Shown here in pieces: positions 37,674 through 46,940 of a DNA stretch of 64,000 bases (within the stretch, counting starts at the first letter, position 1; each line of letters opens with the position of its first letter). The DNA comes from AP-15 sp963750195. GTDB lineage: Bacteria > Pseudomonadota > Alphaproteobacteria > ATCC43930 > CGMCC-115725. Location of the stretch: NCBI GenBank assembly GCA_963750195.1, contig CAVVPS010000017.1, positions 62,001-126,000 on the forward strand, given 5' to 3'. The notes under the pieces were generated by a model. It ran no database searches. It saw only the letters and a program-made list of their open reading frames with translations, and was not told the DNA's origin. A program made the position numbers and the translations under genes.

Positions 37674-37877
37674 TTATAGGTGGCGTCTCTCACTTTCAGG
37701 AGCCTCTTTCTCGACGTGCCCCCTCTTACGCGATCGCGTAAGAGGCTCAGCAGACGATGGCTTCTCGCTTGAACCCAAAATCTGCGCCTTTAACGCGGCC
37801 TTTTTCTGCTCGCTCCAAGACCCTACCGTCAAGCGCGTTGCTTCAAGCTGTTTGTCCAGCCAGTTCCGTTCCTTCAT
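37674..37877 (-). CDS. Small coupled protein, 67 residues
   Basis: The start codon overlaps the AvcD-like stop as ATGA and follows AGGAGAGAG, so translation is well supported. The N-terminal half, MKERNWLDKQLEATRLTVGS with W-SEQKKAALKAQI after it, is a predicted helix pair of the kind seen in small defence-island or phage proteins; the tail is basic and polar. It may regulate or inhibit the deaminase. No family is recognised. Confidence 0.6.
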   Translation of the reverse strand: MKERNWLDKQLEATRLTVGSWSEQKKAALKAQILGSSEKPSSAEPLTRSRKRGHVEKEAPESERRHL

Positions 37878-39445
37878 AACTCTCTCCTTTGTGCAGTTGG
37901 TTCGGCATCTCTTATTTTAAGTTCCACACGATGCTCATCGAGGAAATTCACGTGAACAAGTTCCAAATCATTGTAGTTCGCAATTTGACTGATTTTAGGT
38001 TGTGAAATTTCCGGCTGCCGCTGTATTGCATATCCTCGGGCATCCTTCCTTTTTATAATCTCAAACAAATTAATATAGCGGCGGGGCGCTATACCGACAA
38101 ATGGACGAAATACAACGGCGTCTGAGTTTGCTTCAGTATCGTAGTCAAATCTGATTGATTTCTTATACAAATCTTTAGCCATACTTTTAGGATATGGCTC
38201 AATGTACACTACCTCGCGCAACCCAGTCGCAATGATGTGGCGAGCACACATATGACACGGGAAGGTCGTGCAGTATAATGTGGCATGAAGGACAGAGAGG
38301 CCCCGCCGAGCGGCAGCACAGATCGCCGACATCTCCGCGTGAACCATTCTTCCAAATTCCATTATGCTAGCGGCGCGCGTTCCTTTGAGCGGTCGCTTCC
38401 CCTCGTACAGCGCTTTCGCGGCCAATTCGTTGGCGCTCTTGTTTTTGCGGTCCTGATCTAGCCAACCCTCGTCCTTGAGGCATTGAAAAATCTCAGCTAA
38501 AATTTCCTGTTTCATTCGAGCTGTGGAATCATGGCCGATGCGAAAGTCCCGGTAATCCTTGTCTCTATCTGCTAAACGACCCTCCCAAACTGCCCCTCCG
38601 CCGGCGCTCGGTACTTCGTTGCAGCCAGCCGCGATGATTTCACCATCGTCGGTCATTATTACGGCGCCAACCTGTCTGGATAAGTCAGCGGAGCGAAGCG
38701 CCGCTGCCTTGGCGTGGAACAATCCATACTCATCTATCGTCGGAGTTACGTATGGATTTGAAAACAACAATTCTACAAACCTATTTATTTGGGTTCGGGA
38801 CCTGACGAGGTCTGTGCTGTCTATAAAAACATCTCCCTCAGGAAAGCTTTCTCTCACGTTTTGCCCGAATTCGTTGCCAAGTTCTTGTTCATCTTTTTCA
38901 GTCAAAACTTCCGCCTTTCGACGATAGGCCTCGGCCGAATATTCGCCTCGTGATCGTGATATAAGATCTGATAAGGACAAAACCCGCCTTTCCCGAGGTG
39001 AGTACGCGGAAAGTACGAAAAATGCGTTGCCATAAACGCTGCGGAGGGTAGCGATTTCGGCTGGGTGTTTGAGCGAGTCAAGTATGTACGCATGGCGGCA
39101 AGCGGGTATTTCAGGGTTGGTCGTCATTGCCTCACGTATTGCTCGGATTCTGCCGATTGCCAGCAACGCGACAGCATCGCCGCGTTGTGCCGCCTCTCTG
39201 AATAGATCGCCGGCGTCCATAAGCTTGTTGATCCGCTCGTCTTCAGGTCCGTCTTTGAGCTGCGCCAGGTCCGCGAACCTATCTATGTCGAGCATCAGAC
39301 TGCTCAGGCGGATGATGTCGGCTGCGTAACCGACCCGATGGAATTCTTCCTTTAACTGATATCCAGTCGATCTCAGGTCGGTGCCGACAGCGCCGACTAG
39401 GCCGACAAAGATTTCGGGGCCGTTCAGCTCCATCTCGCCTGGCAT
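37874..39445 (-). CDS. AvcD-like anti-phage dCTP/dCMP deaminase
   Basis: The 523-residue product has an N-terminal P-loop-like domain (FVGLVGAVGTDL, residues 13-24) and a C-terminal zinc deoxycytidylate deaminase domain. The latter has the HAE motif at 369-371 (MVHAEMSA) and PCHMC at 396-400. The connecting NPYVTPTIDEYGLFHAKAAA segment and the order of domains match the AvcD family, which depletes dC nucleotides during phage infection. The ATG at 39445 has AAGGTG five bases upstream and gives the family's usual length. In Vibrio the enzyme is held by an upstream RNA, AvcI; the 5' region here could hold an equivalent, but I cannot identify one. GC content is clearly lower than in the flanks. 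Confidence 0.85.
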   Translation of the reverse strand: MPGEMELNGPEIFVGLVGAVGTDLRSTGYQLKEEFHRVGYAADIIRLSSLMLDIDRFADLAQLKDGPEDERINKLMDAGDLFREAAQRGDAVALLAIGRIRAIREAMTTNPEIPACRHAYILDSLKHPAEIATLRSVYGNAFFVLSAYSPRERRVLSLSDLISRSRGEYSAEAYRRKAEVLTEKDEQELGNEFGQNVRESFPEGDVFIDSTDLVRSRTQINRFVELLFSNPYVTPTIDEYGLFHAKAAALRSADLSRQVGAVIMTDDGEIIAAGCNEVPSAGGGAVWEGRLADRDKDYRDFRIGHDSTARMKQEILAEIFQCLKDEGWLDQDRKNKSANELAAKALYEGKRPLKGTRAASIMEFGRMVHAEMSAICAAARRGLSVLHATLYCTTFPCHMCARHIIATGLREVVYIEPYPKSMAKDLYKKSIRFDYDTEANSDAVVFRPFVGIAPRRYINLFEIIKRKDARGYAIQRQPEISQPKISQIANYNDLELVHVNFLDEHRVELKIRDAEPTAQRREL

Positions 39446-39789
39446 TCGCACCTTTGCGCTTTCACCCTTGATGCTCCCGATCGTGTCCGGACCAACTGAT
39501 CCGAATTCGATTCGATCAGGGAAGCTGACGGTTGAACAGAAATTTTCGGATGTGATTGAAATCACAGCACGATGACGATGGCCCTCCGAGTTTCTTGGGA
39601 CATGTTCGCCGTCGCGATTCACGAAAGTCAGGCACACTTGCACACGATCCCGAGCTTATCGCCCACCGAGCACCCGTGGGGCGTTCCCTCACGCACGCCC
39701 TCATTTTAGGTGGCTTTCGAGAGAACAAAAAGAGAATTCGGCAGGGAAGTTTGTCAGCGCCTCGCCGGAAGCCTACAGCATCGCGAAAC
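39446..39789. other. Upstream region of the AvcD-like operon
   Basis: No gene is evident. The first 200 bases are an open extension of the deaminase frame without homology features, so they are probably leader. This is where an AvcI-like antitoxin RNA would lie if one exists. Confidence 0.3.
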
Positions 39790-39955
39790 TTTTGCGTCCG
39801 AGATTGCTTTGCGTCACTCGCAATGACGGCAAGGGATTAGGTTACGAATTTCTGGCTCATGATACTAGTTTATATCTAGGACGAGGGGTGGGGCATGCCG
39901 ATGTCGGGGATCCGCGTGGTCGACCGTTCTGCTCGATGTTCCTCGCCGGTAGCGC
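39790..39955 (+). repeat. Direct repeat copy A: promoter and 5' end of the CaiB gene
   Basis: This stretch is highly similar to 41771-41952: both share TTTTGCGTCCGAGATTGCTT, TTAGGTTACGAATTTCTGGC and CATGATACTAGTTTATA, and then the first codons of the CoA transferase. Copy A has lost about 21 bases within the coding part. Confidence 0.85.
39895..39955 (+). pseudogene. Truncated 5' fragment of the CaiB-type CoA transferase
   Basis: The codons read MPMSGIRVVD like the intact gene at 41875 (MPLSGIRVVD). After an internal deletion the CSM region follows out of frame. Beyond about 39955 there is no similarity. Confidence 0.75.
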
Positions 39956-39971
39956 CGAGCGGGGCGCAGCG

Positions 39972-40030
39972 CCCAAGGGGAGGCACCGCCCCAAGGGAAG
40001 GTGCCCCCAACGGGAGGCACCGCCCAAGGC
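39972..40030. repeat. Tandem repeat of about 18 bases, three copies
   Basis: The units are variants of CCCAAGGGGAGGCACCGC. They follow the broken CaiB fragment and precede the PEP-CTERM gene's 3' end. No function is apparent. Confidence 0.5.
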
Positions 40031-40053
40031 TCGCGGTTAGGTGTCGGTGTTCT

Positions 40054-40916
40054 TTACGCTGCCTCGCGACGGCGCCAGGCCACACCGAAGATCAACAAGC
40101 CGATACCCAACACAGACAGAGTCGACGGTTCAGGTACAGGGTCGGTCGTCGCCGTCAACTGGGTTATCAGGATCGCGGGTTGGTTGGCATTATTGCTGTT
40201 CGGGTTGACTGCCGTGGCCCACAAGTATGGATAATTATTGAGATTCACGTCGCTGAGCGCTGAAAAGTCGAATAGGCAGCTACCATTAGCGCCGATACCG
40301 CCGACGCATACGTTAGCACCCATCTGCAAAATGGTATCGTCGTATTTTGTGCCACTTAAAGCGGCAGACCGGGTAGCCTCATTGCTAAACCAAAATTCAA
40401 CCTGTTCGCCTGGAGACGTCATGATATCTCCGAACACGATCGACTGCAAAGACCAGCTGCTCGCGTGGCTCCCCAAGGCGAGAGTTAGCCATTCGGTGTC
40501 GCCGAGGGTCGTGTTGAAGCCCGTGCAAAGACTTGAACAAGCACCTAAGCCGGTGATATCGACCGAAGCACCATCGATGGTGGTTGCGTAATTATTAGAT
40601 TGCGTGACCTTATCCTGGGTATTGCCACCGTTACCCCACGCATATGCGCCAACGGTAAAGCCGCCACTCGTGAAGAGGGCGTCCTGATATACCGGACTAA
40701 TCGCTGTGATCGCCGCGGTGTTGCCGAAAGCCGTTGTGAGAAAAGGGTCCGGAAGTGGCGGTAAAGCTCGGCGGCGCCGGTGGCGACACTGTTGGCCCTG
40801 TTGAAAGCGAGTAACCGCTGGTGCCGAAATCCCAGGTTATATTGCGTCGCGTTTGCCGCACTTCCAGCCAAGGCAAGGGCACCTGCGGCAACCGCAATTT
40901 GCAGGACCCGATTCAT
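40054..40916 (-). CDS. PEP-CTERM sorted exported protein (frameshifted)
   Basis: The start MNRVLQIAVAAGALALAGSA is a signal peptide with an ANA cleavage site. The end VPEPSTLSVLGIGLLIFGVAWRRREA is a PEP-CTERM tail: VPEP motif, membrane helix, arginine cluster. The middle is a Thr/Ser/Gly-rich domain (TSGGFTVGAYAWGNGG). At least two frame changes, near 40845 and 40735, interrupt it. PEP-CTERM proteins are cut by an exosortase and reach the cell surface; none is encoded here. Confidence 0.7.
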
Positions 40917-41664
40917 TGGTCGTTAGAGTCATTGTGCACACCGTCAAGATGAAAATTGCATCTACCAAGCGTGTAGCAATGTGCGTGCCAACCTTGGATA
41001 TGCAGGTTATTTCAGCGCCTTACAAGTAGACGTTAATCTGTGTTAATCACAGGTTGTAAGGAGCACCTTACACAGGCCTTCTCGGTGAAACACCTTACAC
41101 GGGCGTTTCTCGGCGAAATGGCCCGCCATCGGTAGATCTCGCGTTTGGACGCGCTGGCACGAAACGGCCGCTATCGGGGCCGTGCAGCCAACGACCGCAA
41201 AGATTACGGTGGGATCGGAGACCAGACAATATCTCGTGAGCGGCTATAGCGCGCAGTTGCTTGATTCTGTCGAAAGATGCGTTCGGCTGTCGCGAGCGGT
41301 AACATTAGGACCAACAAGACATCTACGTTAGTGTTCACTACGATTACTCTCCGACAATACGAACACAATATTTTGTCCGTTCAGCGTCTTGGGAGTTTCT
41401 CAACAAAATTATCTCTAGACGGACCTCGGCCGATGTGATCAGGTTGGCTTAGTTGGGGTGCTGCCATGCCTGTCGGAATTTCTTACAAAACCGTGCGGCG
41501 GCGACGCCGGATCAGACAAAGCCGATAACGGAGCAGACCCGGACCGCCATCAGCGACTGGTTGACCGTGCTCGACACGCGCCGCGGTCGATAACTCTTCT
41601 CAAGCCGCTTCCGGGCGCAGCCGCACCTCTCGACGCCGCAGTACGCCCGGATCGTCCATCGATC
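40917..41664. other. Intergenic stretch without recognisable genes
   Basis: The segment has mixed base composition and only short frames. It includes two copies of a 27-base tandem unit (CACCTTACAC followed by a variable part) at 41064-41118. I see no RNA gene. Confidence 0.4.
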
Positions 41665-41734
41665 TGTGCAGCGCGCTGTCATCGCCCGAGAGCGAAACCA
41701 GGCCGTCGCGCGTCATGGGGTTCGCAGCAGGGAT
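41665..41734 (-). pseudogene. Fragment of a flavin-dependent monooxygenase 5' end
   Basis: The minus-strand codons read RIPAANPMTRDGLVSLSGDD-SAL, close to the start of the intact gene at 35489 (MPGANPTTRRDQVSISGDD-SAL). Similarity ends at both sides, so this is a remnant of a second copy. Confidence 0.7.
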
Positions 41735-41770
41735 GCGGTCGCTGAAGAAGCAATCTGAGTACAGGTATTG

Positions 41771-41952
41771 TTTTGCGTCCGAGATTGCTTTGCTTCGCTC
41801 GCAATGACGGCAAGAAATTAGGTTACGAATTTCTGGCTCATGATACTAGTTTATAGCTAAGACGGGGGGTGGGCATGCCGTTGTCGGGTATCCGCGTGGT
41901 CGATCTGACCCGCATTCTGGCCGGGCCGTTCTGCTCGATGATCCTGGCCGAT
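41771..41952 (+). repeat. Direct repeat copy B: upstream region and 5' end of the intact CaiB gene
   Basis: It is the intact counterpart of 39790-39955, about 1.98 kb away in the same orientation. The two copies flank the PEP-CTERM gene and the intergenic stretch. Confidence 0.85.
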
Positions 41953-43053
41953 ATGGGGGCCGAGGTGGTCAAGATCGAAACCCTGGGCGCGGGCGACCCG
42001 GTGCGCCGGCAAGGGGCGGTGCGCGACGGGTTGAGCTGGTATTTCGCGGCGTTTAACCGCAACAAGCGCTCGTTGACCCTGAATTTGCGCAGCGACGAAG
42101 GCCGCGCGGTGCTCGAAAAGCTGGTCGCGCGCAGCGATGTTCTGGTCGAGAATTTCCGACCCGGGGTCATGGCGGCAATGGGCTTTGACAGGGCTCGGCT
42201 CGAGGCGCTGAACCCCGCGCTGGTTTGTTGCAGCCTCACCGGCTTTGGCGCCAGCGGGCCCTATCGCGACCGGCCCTCCTTCGATTTCATCGCCCAAGCA
42301 ATGAGTGGGTTTATGAGCGTCACCGGCGAGCCCGATGGCCCGCCGATGCGCGCCGGGCCGCCGATCGCCGATCTGATCGCCGGCCTTCAAGGCGCGCTCG
42401 GAGTGTGCGCGGCCCTGGTGCGCCGCGGCCGAACCGGGCGAGGCGATACCGTCGGCGCCAGCCTCAACAACGCGATGGTCAGCGTGCTGGGTTTCCTTGC
42501 CGCGAATTACTTGGCCACCGGCGAAGCGCCGGACCGCAGCGGCAACGACCATGCGATCGTCTCGCCTTACGGCATGTTTCGCACCGCCGATGGCGAGATC
42601 GCCGTCGCCCCCTCGCAGGAGCAATCCTACCAACGCCTGATCGACGCGCTGGACGCCCCCGAGCTGCGCGACAACGCCGATTTCCGCACCAACGATCTGC
42701 GCGTCCAGAACCGCCAGGCGATGAATGCGGCGATCGAGGCTCTGCTCAAAGGCGGCACCAGCGATTATTGGATCGCCAAGCTCAACGCCGCGGGCGTGCC
42801 CTGCGAGCGGGTGAAGACATTGCCGGAAGTCTTCGCCGACCCGCAGATCATCGAGCAGGAAATGGTCGTCGGCATCGACCACCCCGGCCATGGCGAGGTC
42901 AGGATGCTCGGCTTCCCGATCAAATTCACCGAGGCGCCGTGCCGCCTCTACCGCCCCGCCCCCGATCTCGGCGCCGACAGCGATGACGTGTTGCGGGAGC
43001 TGGGCTATTCGGCCGAGGACATCGCCCAACTCCGCGAAGCCGGGGTGGTTTGA
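41875..43053 (+). CDS. CaiB/BaiF-family CoA transferase
   Basis: The 392-residue enzyme moves CoA between carboxylic acids. It shows GIRVVDLTRILAGPFCSMIL, the nucleotide-loop region NRNKRSLTLNLRS, and the catalytic Asp166 in GPPIADLIAG. The ATG at 41875 follows a GGGGGGTGGG ribosome site; the in-frame GTG at 41869 is less likely. Its substrate is not evident. A monooxygenase fragment on the other strand just upstream suggests the two were once divergent neighbours. Confidence 0.9.
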   Translation: MPLSGIRVVDLTRILAGPFCSMILADMGAEVVKIETLGAGDPVRRQGAVRDGLSWYFAAFNRNKRSLTLNLRSDEGRAVLEKLVARSDVLVENFRPGVMAAMGFDRARLEALNPALVCCSLTGFGASGPYRDRPSFDFIAQAMSGFMSVTGEPDGPPMRAGPPIADLIAGLQGALGVCAALVRRGRTGRGDTVGASLNNAMVSVLGFLAANYLATGEAPDRSGNDHAIVSPYGMFRTADGEIAVAPSQEQSYQRLIDALDAPELRDNADFRTNDLRVQNRQAMNAAIEALLKGGTSDYWIAKLNAAGVPCERVKTLPEVFADPQIIEQEMVVGIDHPGHGEVRMLGFPIKFTEAPCRLYRPAPDLGADSDDVLRELGYSAEDIAQLREAGVV

Positions 43054-43136
43054 GTAGCGTCAGACATGTAAGGTTTTTCGCAGCGCCGACCGGTTCTCAT
43101 CTTCCCGGCGAAAGCTCGAATCTATCGCCGCATGGG

Positions 43137-43154
43137 CACCGGCCTTCGCCGGTG
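43137..43154. terminator. Hairpin between convergent genes
   Basis: CACCGGC-CTTC-GCCGGTG is a perfect seven-pair hairpin between the ends of the CoA transferase and transglutaminase genes. There is no long T run on either side, so a repeat element is an alternative reading. Confidence 0.35.
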
Positions 43155-43184
43155 TGGCGGAGCGCGGTTTGTTAAAATTGCTTA

Positions 43185-43997
43185 CTAAGCCGCGACCTCT
43201 TCGGTCACGACCTTGAACCCGGCGAGGGTGGTCGGCCCATAGCTGGTGGTGAGCGCCACATCGGCGGCGTCGCGGCCGCGGCCGATCAGAATCCGGCCGA
43301 TCCGCGGGTGATTGTGGCGCGCGTCGAAAGTGTACCAACGCCCGCCGAGATACGCTTCGAACCAGGCGCTGAAATCCATCGGCGCCGGATCCGGGGGCAC
43401 GCCGATATCGCCCAGATACCCGGTGCAATAGCGGGCCGGGATGCTCATGCAGCGGCACAATGTGACCGCGAGATGGGCGAAGTCGCGGCACACGCCCCGG
43501 CGCTGCTCGAACACGTTGAGCGCCGTCTTGGTGGCGTTCGCGTGCTCGTAACCGAAGGTGACGTGGGCGTGGACAAAATCGCAGATCGCCTGCACCCGCC
43601 CCCAGCCGCGCGGGGTATTGCCAAACAGCGACCAGGCGGTTTCGGAGAGCAGGTCGGTCTCGCAATACCGGCTGCCGAGCAAGAACAGCAACGTCTCTGC
43701 CGGCAGATCGGCGATCGCGGCCTCGCCGGCCGACGGGGCGACGGCATCGCTCTCACCGCTGTCGTGCACGATCGCCTCGGCCGATAAGGTCAGCCGCCCG
43801 GCCGGCGCCACGATCCGGCTGCAGATGTTGCCGAAGCTGTCGCGGTACTCGCCGACCGGGATCGCCGGGTCGGTGAGGATCGGGTCGGGGGTCAGCAGAT
43901 CGCCGGCGCGCGACGGGTGGACCCGCAACGTCAGCACCATCGCCGTCGGCTGCGGCGATTCATAAGCAACCTGATAGCCGACACGGATTTTGATCAT
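43185..43997 (-). CDS. Transglutaminase-like cysteine protease
   Basis: The 270-residue protein has an N-terminal beta domain (MIKIRVGYQVAYESPQPT) and a transglutaminase core. The catalytic cysteine is in RRGVCRDFAHLAV and the histidine in YTFDARHNHPRIG. Proteins like this are common in alphaproteobacteria; targets are unknown. I chose the ATG at 43997 since the typical N-terminus begins there. Confidence 0.87.
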   Translation of the reverse strand: MIKIRVGYQVAYESPQPTAMVLTLRVHPSRAGDLLTPDPILTDPAIPVGEYRDSFGNICSRIVAPAGRLTLSAEAIVHDSGESDAVAPSAGEAAIADLPAETLLFLLGSRYCETDLLSETAWSLFGNTPRGWGRVQAICDFVHAHVTFGYEHANATKTALNVFEQRRGVCRDFAHLAVTLCRCMSIPARYCTGYLGDIGVPPDPAPMDFSAWFEAYLGGRWYTFDARHNHPRIGRILIGRGRDAADVALTTSYGPTTLAGFKVVTEEVAA

Positions 43998-44158
43998 TAC
44001 AGCGAAATCCCCGCAGCTCCGGGCGCTACGACCCGGGCAATGAGCCAACGCCGGCAAACGGCATTCGTCGCCGCTGGCGTCGCCTCCCGGAGGCCGATCG
44101 GGGACATTCCGATTCTGCGATTGCTCCGGCTATACTCGGCATCGAGAGGAGCCGCAAG

Positions 44159-45914
44159 GTGCCCGTCCCAGCGGTCGAACGAAAACTCGCCGCGATCTTC
44201 GCCGCCGACATCGCCGGCTACAGCCGGCTGATGGGGCTGGACGAAGCCGGCACGCTCGCCCGGCTCAAGGCCCGCCGCGAAATCATGGACCGGCTGATCG
44301 CGGCACATCGCGGGCGGATCTTCAACACCGCCGGCGACAGCGTCGTCGCCGATTTCGCCAGCGCGGTCGATGCCGTGCAATGCGCGGTCGCGGTGCAGGA
44401 GGCTTTGGCTAAGGAAAATGCGGGCATGGCCGAGAGCGAAGCAATGCGCTTCCGCATCGGCATTCATGTCGGCGACGTGATCGTCGAGGGAACAAACCTG
44501 TTCGGCGACGCGGTCAACATTGCCGCCCGGCTGGAGACGGTCGCCGAGCCGGGCGGGATTTGCGTCTCGGCCACGGTGCGCGACCAGATCGGAAGCAAAT
44601 TGCCGATCGCCTTTGCCGACCTCGGCGAGCAGCAGGTCAAAAACATCGCGCAGCCGGTGCGGGCCTATCGGGTTCAAGGCAAATCCACGGTGACCGAGGG
44701 CGCGATCGTTGCTCCCCCGCTGGCGCTGCCCGACAAGCCGTCGATCGCGGTATTGCCGTTCGCCAATATGAGCGGCGACCCGGAGCAGGAATACTTCGCC
44801 GACGGCATGGTTGAAGAAATCATCACCGCGCTCTCGCGCATCCGTTGGCTGTTCGTCATCGCCCGCAATTCGACCTTCACCTACAAGGGCCAATCGGTTG
44901 ATGTGAAAGAGGTCGGGCGTGAGCTTGGCGTGCGCTATGTCCTCGAAGGCTCGGTGCGCAAGGGTGGCAATCGGGTGCGCATTACCGCGCAGCTAATCGA
45001 TGCGATCAACGGCGTGCATCTGTGGGCCGACCGGTTCGACGGCTCGCTGGAAGACGTGTTCGAACTGCAGGACAAGATTGCTATCAGCGTTGCCGGCGTG
45101 ATCGAGCCGGCATTGCAAGCGGCCGAGATGCGGCGCTCCGCCGTGCGGCCAACGAATGACCTCACCGCCTACGATCTCTACCTGCGCGCGCTCGCGACCA
45201 TCTTTCCAATAACGAAAGATCGAATTTTCGAGGCTTTGGGGTTGCTCGAGGCGGGCGATCGCGATCGATCGGCATTATGGGCCGGCGCTTGCCTGGGCGG
45301 CGTTCTGCCACCTGACTCTCGTCAGAGACGGCTGGGTCGAAGCGCCGGAGACAAATCGCCGGAAGGGTGTCGATTTTGCTCGGCATGCCCTTGAGGTGGC
45401 GGGAAACGATCCGGGCATCCTCGCTAATGCCGCCCTCGCGCTGGGGTATTTCGGCGAGGATATCGGTGCCATGCTGGGGCTGGTCGACCGTGCGCTGGTG
45501 CTAAACCCGAGCTTCGCCCGCGGCTGGTATGTCAGCGGCCTTCTCAGGATCTTTGCTGGTGAACACGATCTCGCGATCGAGCATGTCGAGACCTCACTGC
45601 GCCTGAGCCCGCGCGAACGCATGGGTCAGCCGCTATCCCTGATCGGCATGGCCTATTTCTTCAAACGTCAATTCGACGAAGCGGCGTCGAAGCTGCTCCT
45701 GTCGATGCAAGACCATCCGGGCTTTCCCGCCCCATACCGCACTCTCGCCGCGTGCTATGCCCATATGGGCCAGCTCGACGAAGCGCGCGCGGTTGTCGCT
45801 CGGGTGCGCGCCATTACCCCTCTCATCGTGCAGAGCGTCGCGCAGTACCGCAAACCCGAGGATCGCGAGCTGTTCCTGTCGGGCCTGCGCCTGGCCGCGG
45901 GCGAGGGAACATGA
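44159..45914 (+). CDS. Class III adenylate/guanylate cyclase with TPR tail (frameshifted)
   Basis: The N-terminal cyclase domain has AAIFAADIAGYSRLMG and NTAGDSVVADF, which supply the two metal-binding Asp residues, and FGDAVNIAARLE. A TolB-like middle follows (KPSIAVLPFANMSGDPEQEY), then TPR repeats. Near 45254 the frame shifts; the TPR part continues from VAGNDPGILANAALALG to GLRLAAGEGT. The close paralogue at 47689 shows what the intact protein looks like. It starts at GTG after GAGAGGAG. Such enzymes make cAMP in response to unknown signals. Confidence 0.87.
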
Positions 45915-46078
45915 GTCAGACCCGCCGGCTTGCCGCGATCCTGGCGGCCGATGTCGCGGGGTATTCGCGGCTGATGGGGGCGGACGAGGAGGGCACGCTC
46001 GAACGTCTCAAAGCGGCGCGCCGCGAGCTCGTCGATCCGAAAATCGCCGAGCTGGACGACACGGACGGGCAGCGATAA
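45911..46078 (+). pseudogene. Truncated cyclase N-terminus
   Basis: The start overlaps the preceding cyclase stop as ATGA and encodes MSQTRRLAAILAADVAGYSR and on to VDPKIAEL, the first 50 residues of a cyclase. The frame then ends after a few unrelated codons. It is cut just where the VapBC pair begins. Confidence 0.75.
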
Positions 46079-46107
46079 GCTGGACAACTGTCTAGCTGGA
46101 GAGGTTC

Positions 46108-46350
46108 ATGCGCGAGATCGGGGCATTTGAGGCTAAGAACCGGCTTGGCGCCTTGCTGGACTGGGTGGAAAACGGGGAAGAGATCGTCATCACCCGGCGC
46201 GGTAAACCCGTGGCCAAACTCGTTCCCGCCGATCCGGGCTTCGATCGGGCAAAGGCGCGGCGTGCCGTCGCGGGTCTGCTCGAAGCGAGCCGCGGCGTCA
46301 CTCTCGGTGGTCTGAAGATCAAGGATCTGATCAGCGAGGGACGTTCGTGA
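46108..46350 (+). CDS. vapB: Phd/YefM-type antitoxin
   Basis: The 80-residue protein begins MREIGAFEAKNRLGALLDWV and has VITRRGKPVAKLVP, both typical of Phd/YefM antitoxins that bind DNA and cover a PIN toxin. The toxin gene overlaps its 3' end by four bases (GTGA). Confidence 0.9.
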   Translation: MREIGAFEAKNRLGALLDWVENGEEIVITRRGKPVAKLVPADPGFDRAKARRAVAGLLEASRGVTLGGLKIKDLISEGRS

Positions 46351-46760
46351 GCTTTGTACTGGACAATTCGGTAGCGCTGACGTGGTGCTTCGAGGATGAG
46401 CGCACGCCCGCAACGACAGCGTTGTTGGAGCAAGTGGGAGAGTCCGGCGCGCTGGCGCCCGGGCTGTGGCCGCTCGAAGCCCTGAATGGGCTGCTGGTCG
46501 CTGAGCGCCGCGGCCGCCTCGACCCATCCCGACGGCAGCGTCTGGCCGGTTTTTTGCGCGCCCTGCCGATCAGCCTCGATGATGAAACTGCAAGCCAGGC
46601 ATGGACCGCGACGATGGGCTTAGCTGAACGCTTTGCTCTCTCCGCCTATGACGCCGCTTATCTCGAACTCGCGCAGCGCCACGGCCTCCCGCTCGCCACG
46701 CTTGACGGGAGTCTGCGAGGTGCCGCCATTCAGTTGGGCCTCACGGTTCTCGGAAGTTAA
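46347..46760 (+). CDS. vapC: PIN-domain toxin VapC
   Basis: The 137-residue ribonuclease toxin shows the acidic residues of PIN domains: VLDNSVALTW, LWPLEALNGLL, and SAYDAAYLELAQ with TLDGSLR. It is translated from a GTG overlapping the antitoxin. The pair sits inside broken cyclase sequences. Confidence 0.9.
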   Translation: MSFVLDNSVALTWCFEDERTPATTALLEQVGESGALAPGLWPLEALNGLLVAERRGRLDPSRRQRLAGFLRALPISLDDETASQAWTATMGLAERFALSAYDAAYLELAQRHGLPLATLDGSLRGAAIQLGLTVLGS

Positions 46761-46795
46761 TCAAAACGGTCCGCAGATGCCCGCCACCCGCCATC

Positions 46796-46894
46796 CGCCG
46801 TCTTGACGCGATCCTCGCCGCCGATGTGGCGGGGTATTCGTGGCTGATGGGGGCCGACGAGGAGGGCACGCTCGAACGCCTCAAAGCGGTGTGG
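46796..46894 (+). pseudogene. Second truncated cyclase fragment
   Basis: The codons encode RRLDAILAADVAGYSWLMGA and DEEGTLERLKAVWKPTK, matching cyclase residues 5-40. There is no start codon and no continuation. It lies directly after vapC. Confidence 0.7.
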
Positions 46895-46940
46895 AAGCCG
46901 ACGAAGGCAACGCGTGCCTTCAGCCCTTGGCCCGCGTGAT

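Noticed and set aside
39960..41120. CRISPR array
   Set aside because: The tandem units at 39972-40030 and 41064-41118 are adjacent, with no spacers, and are few in number.
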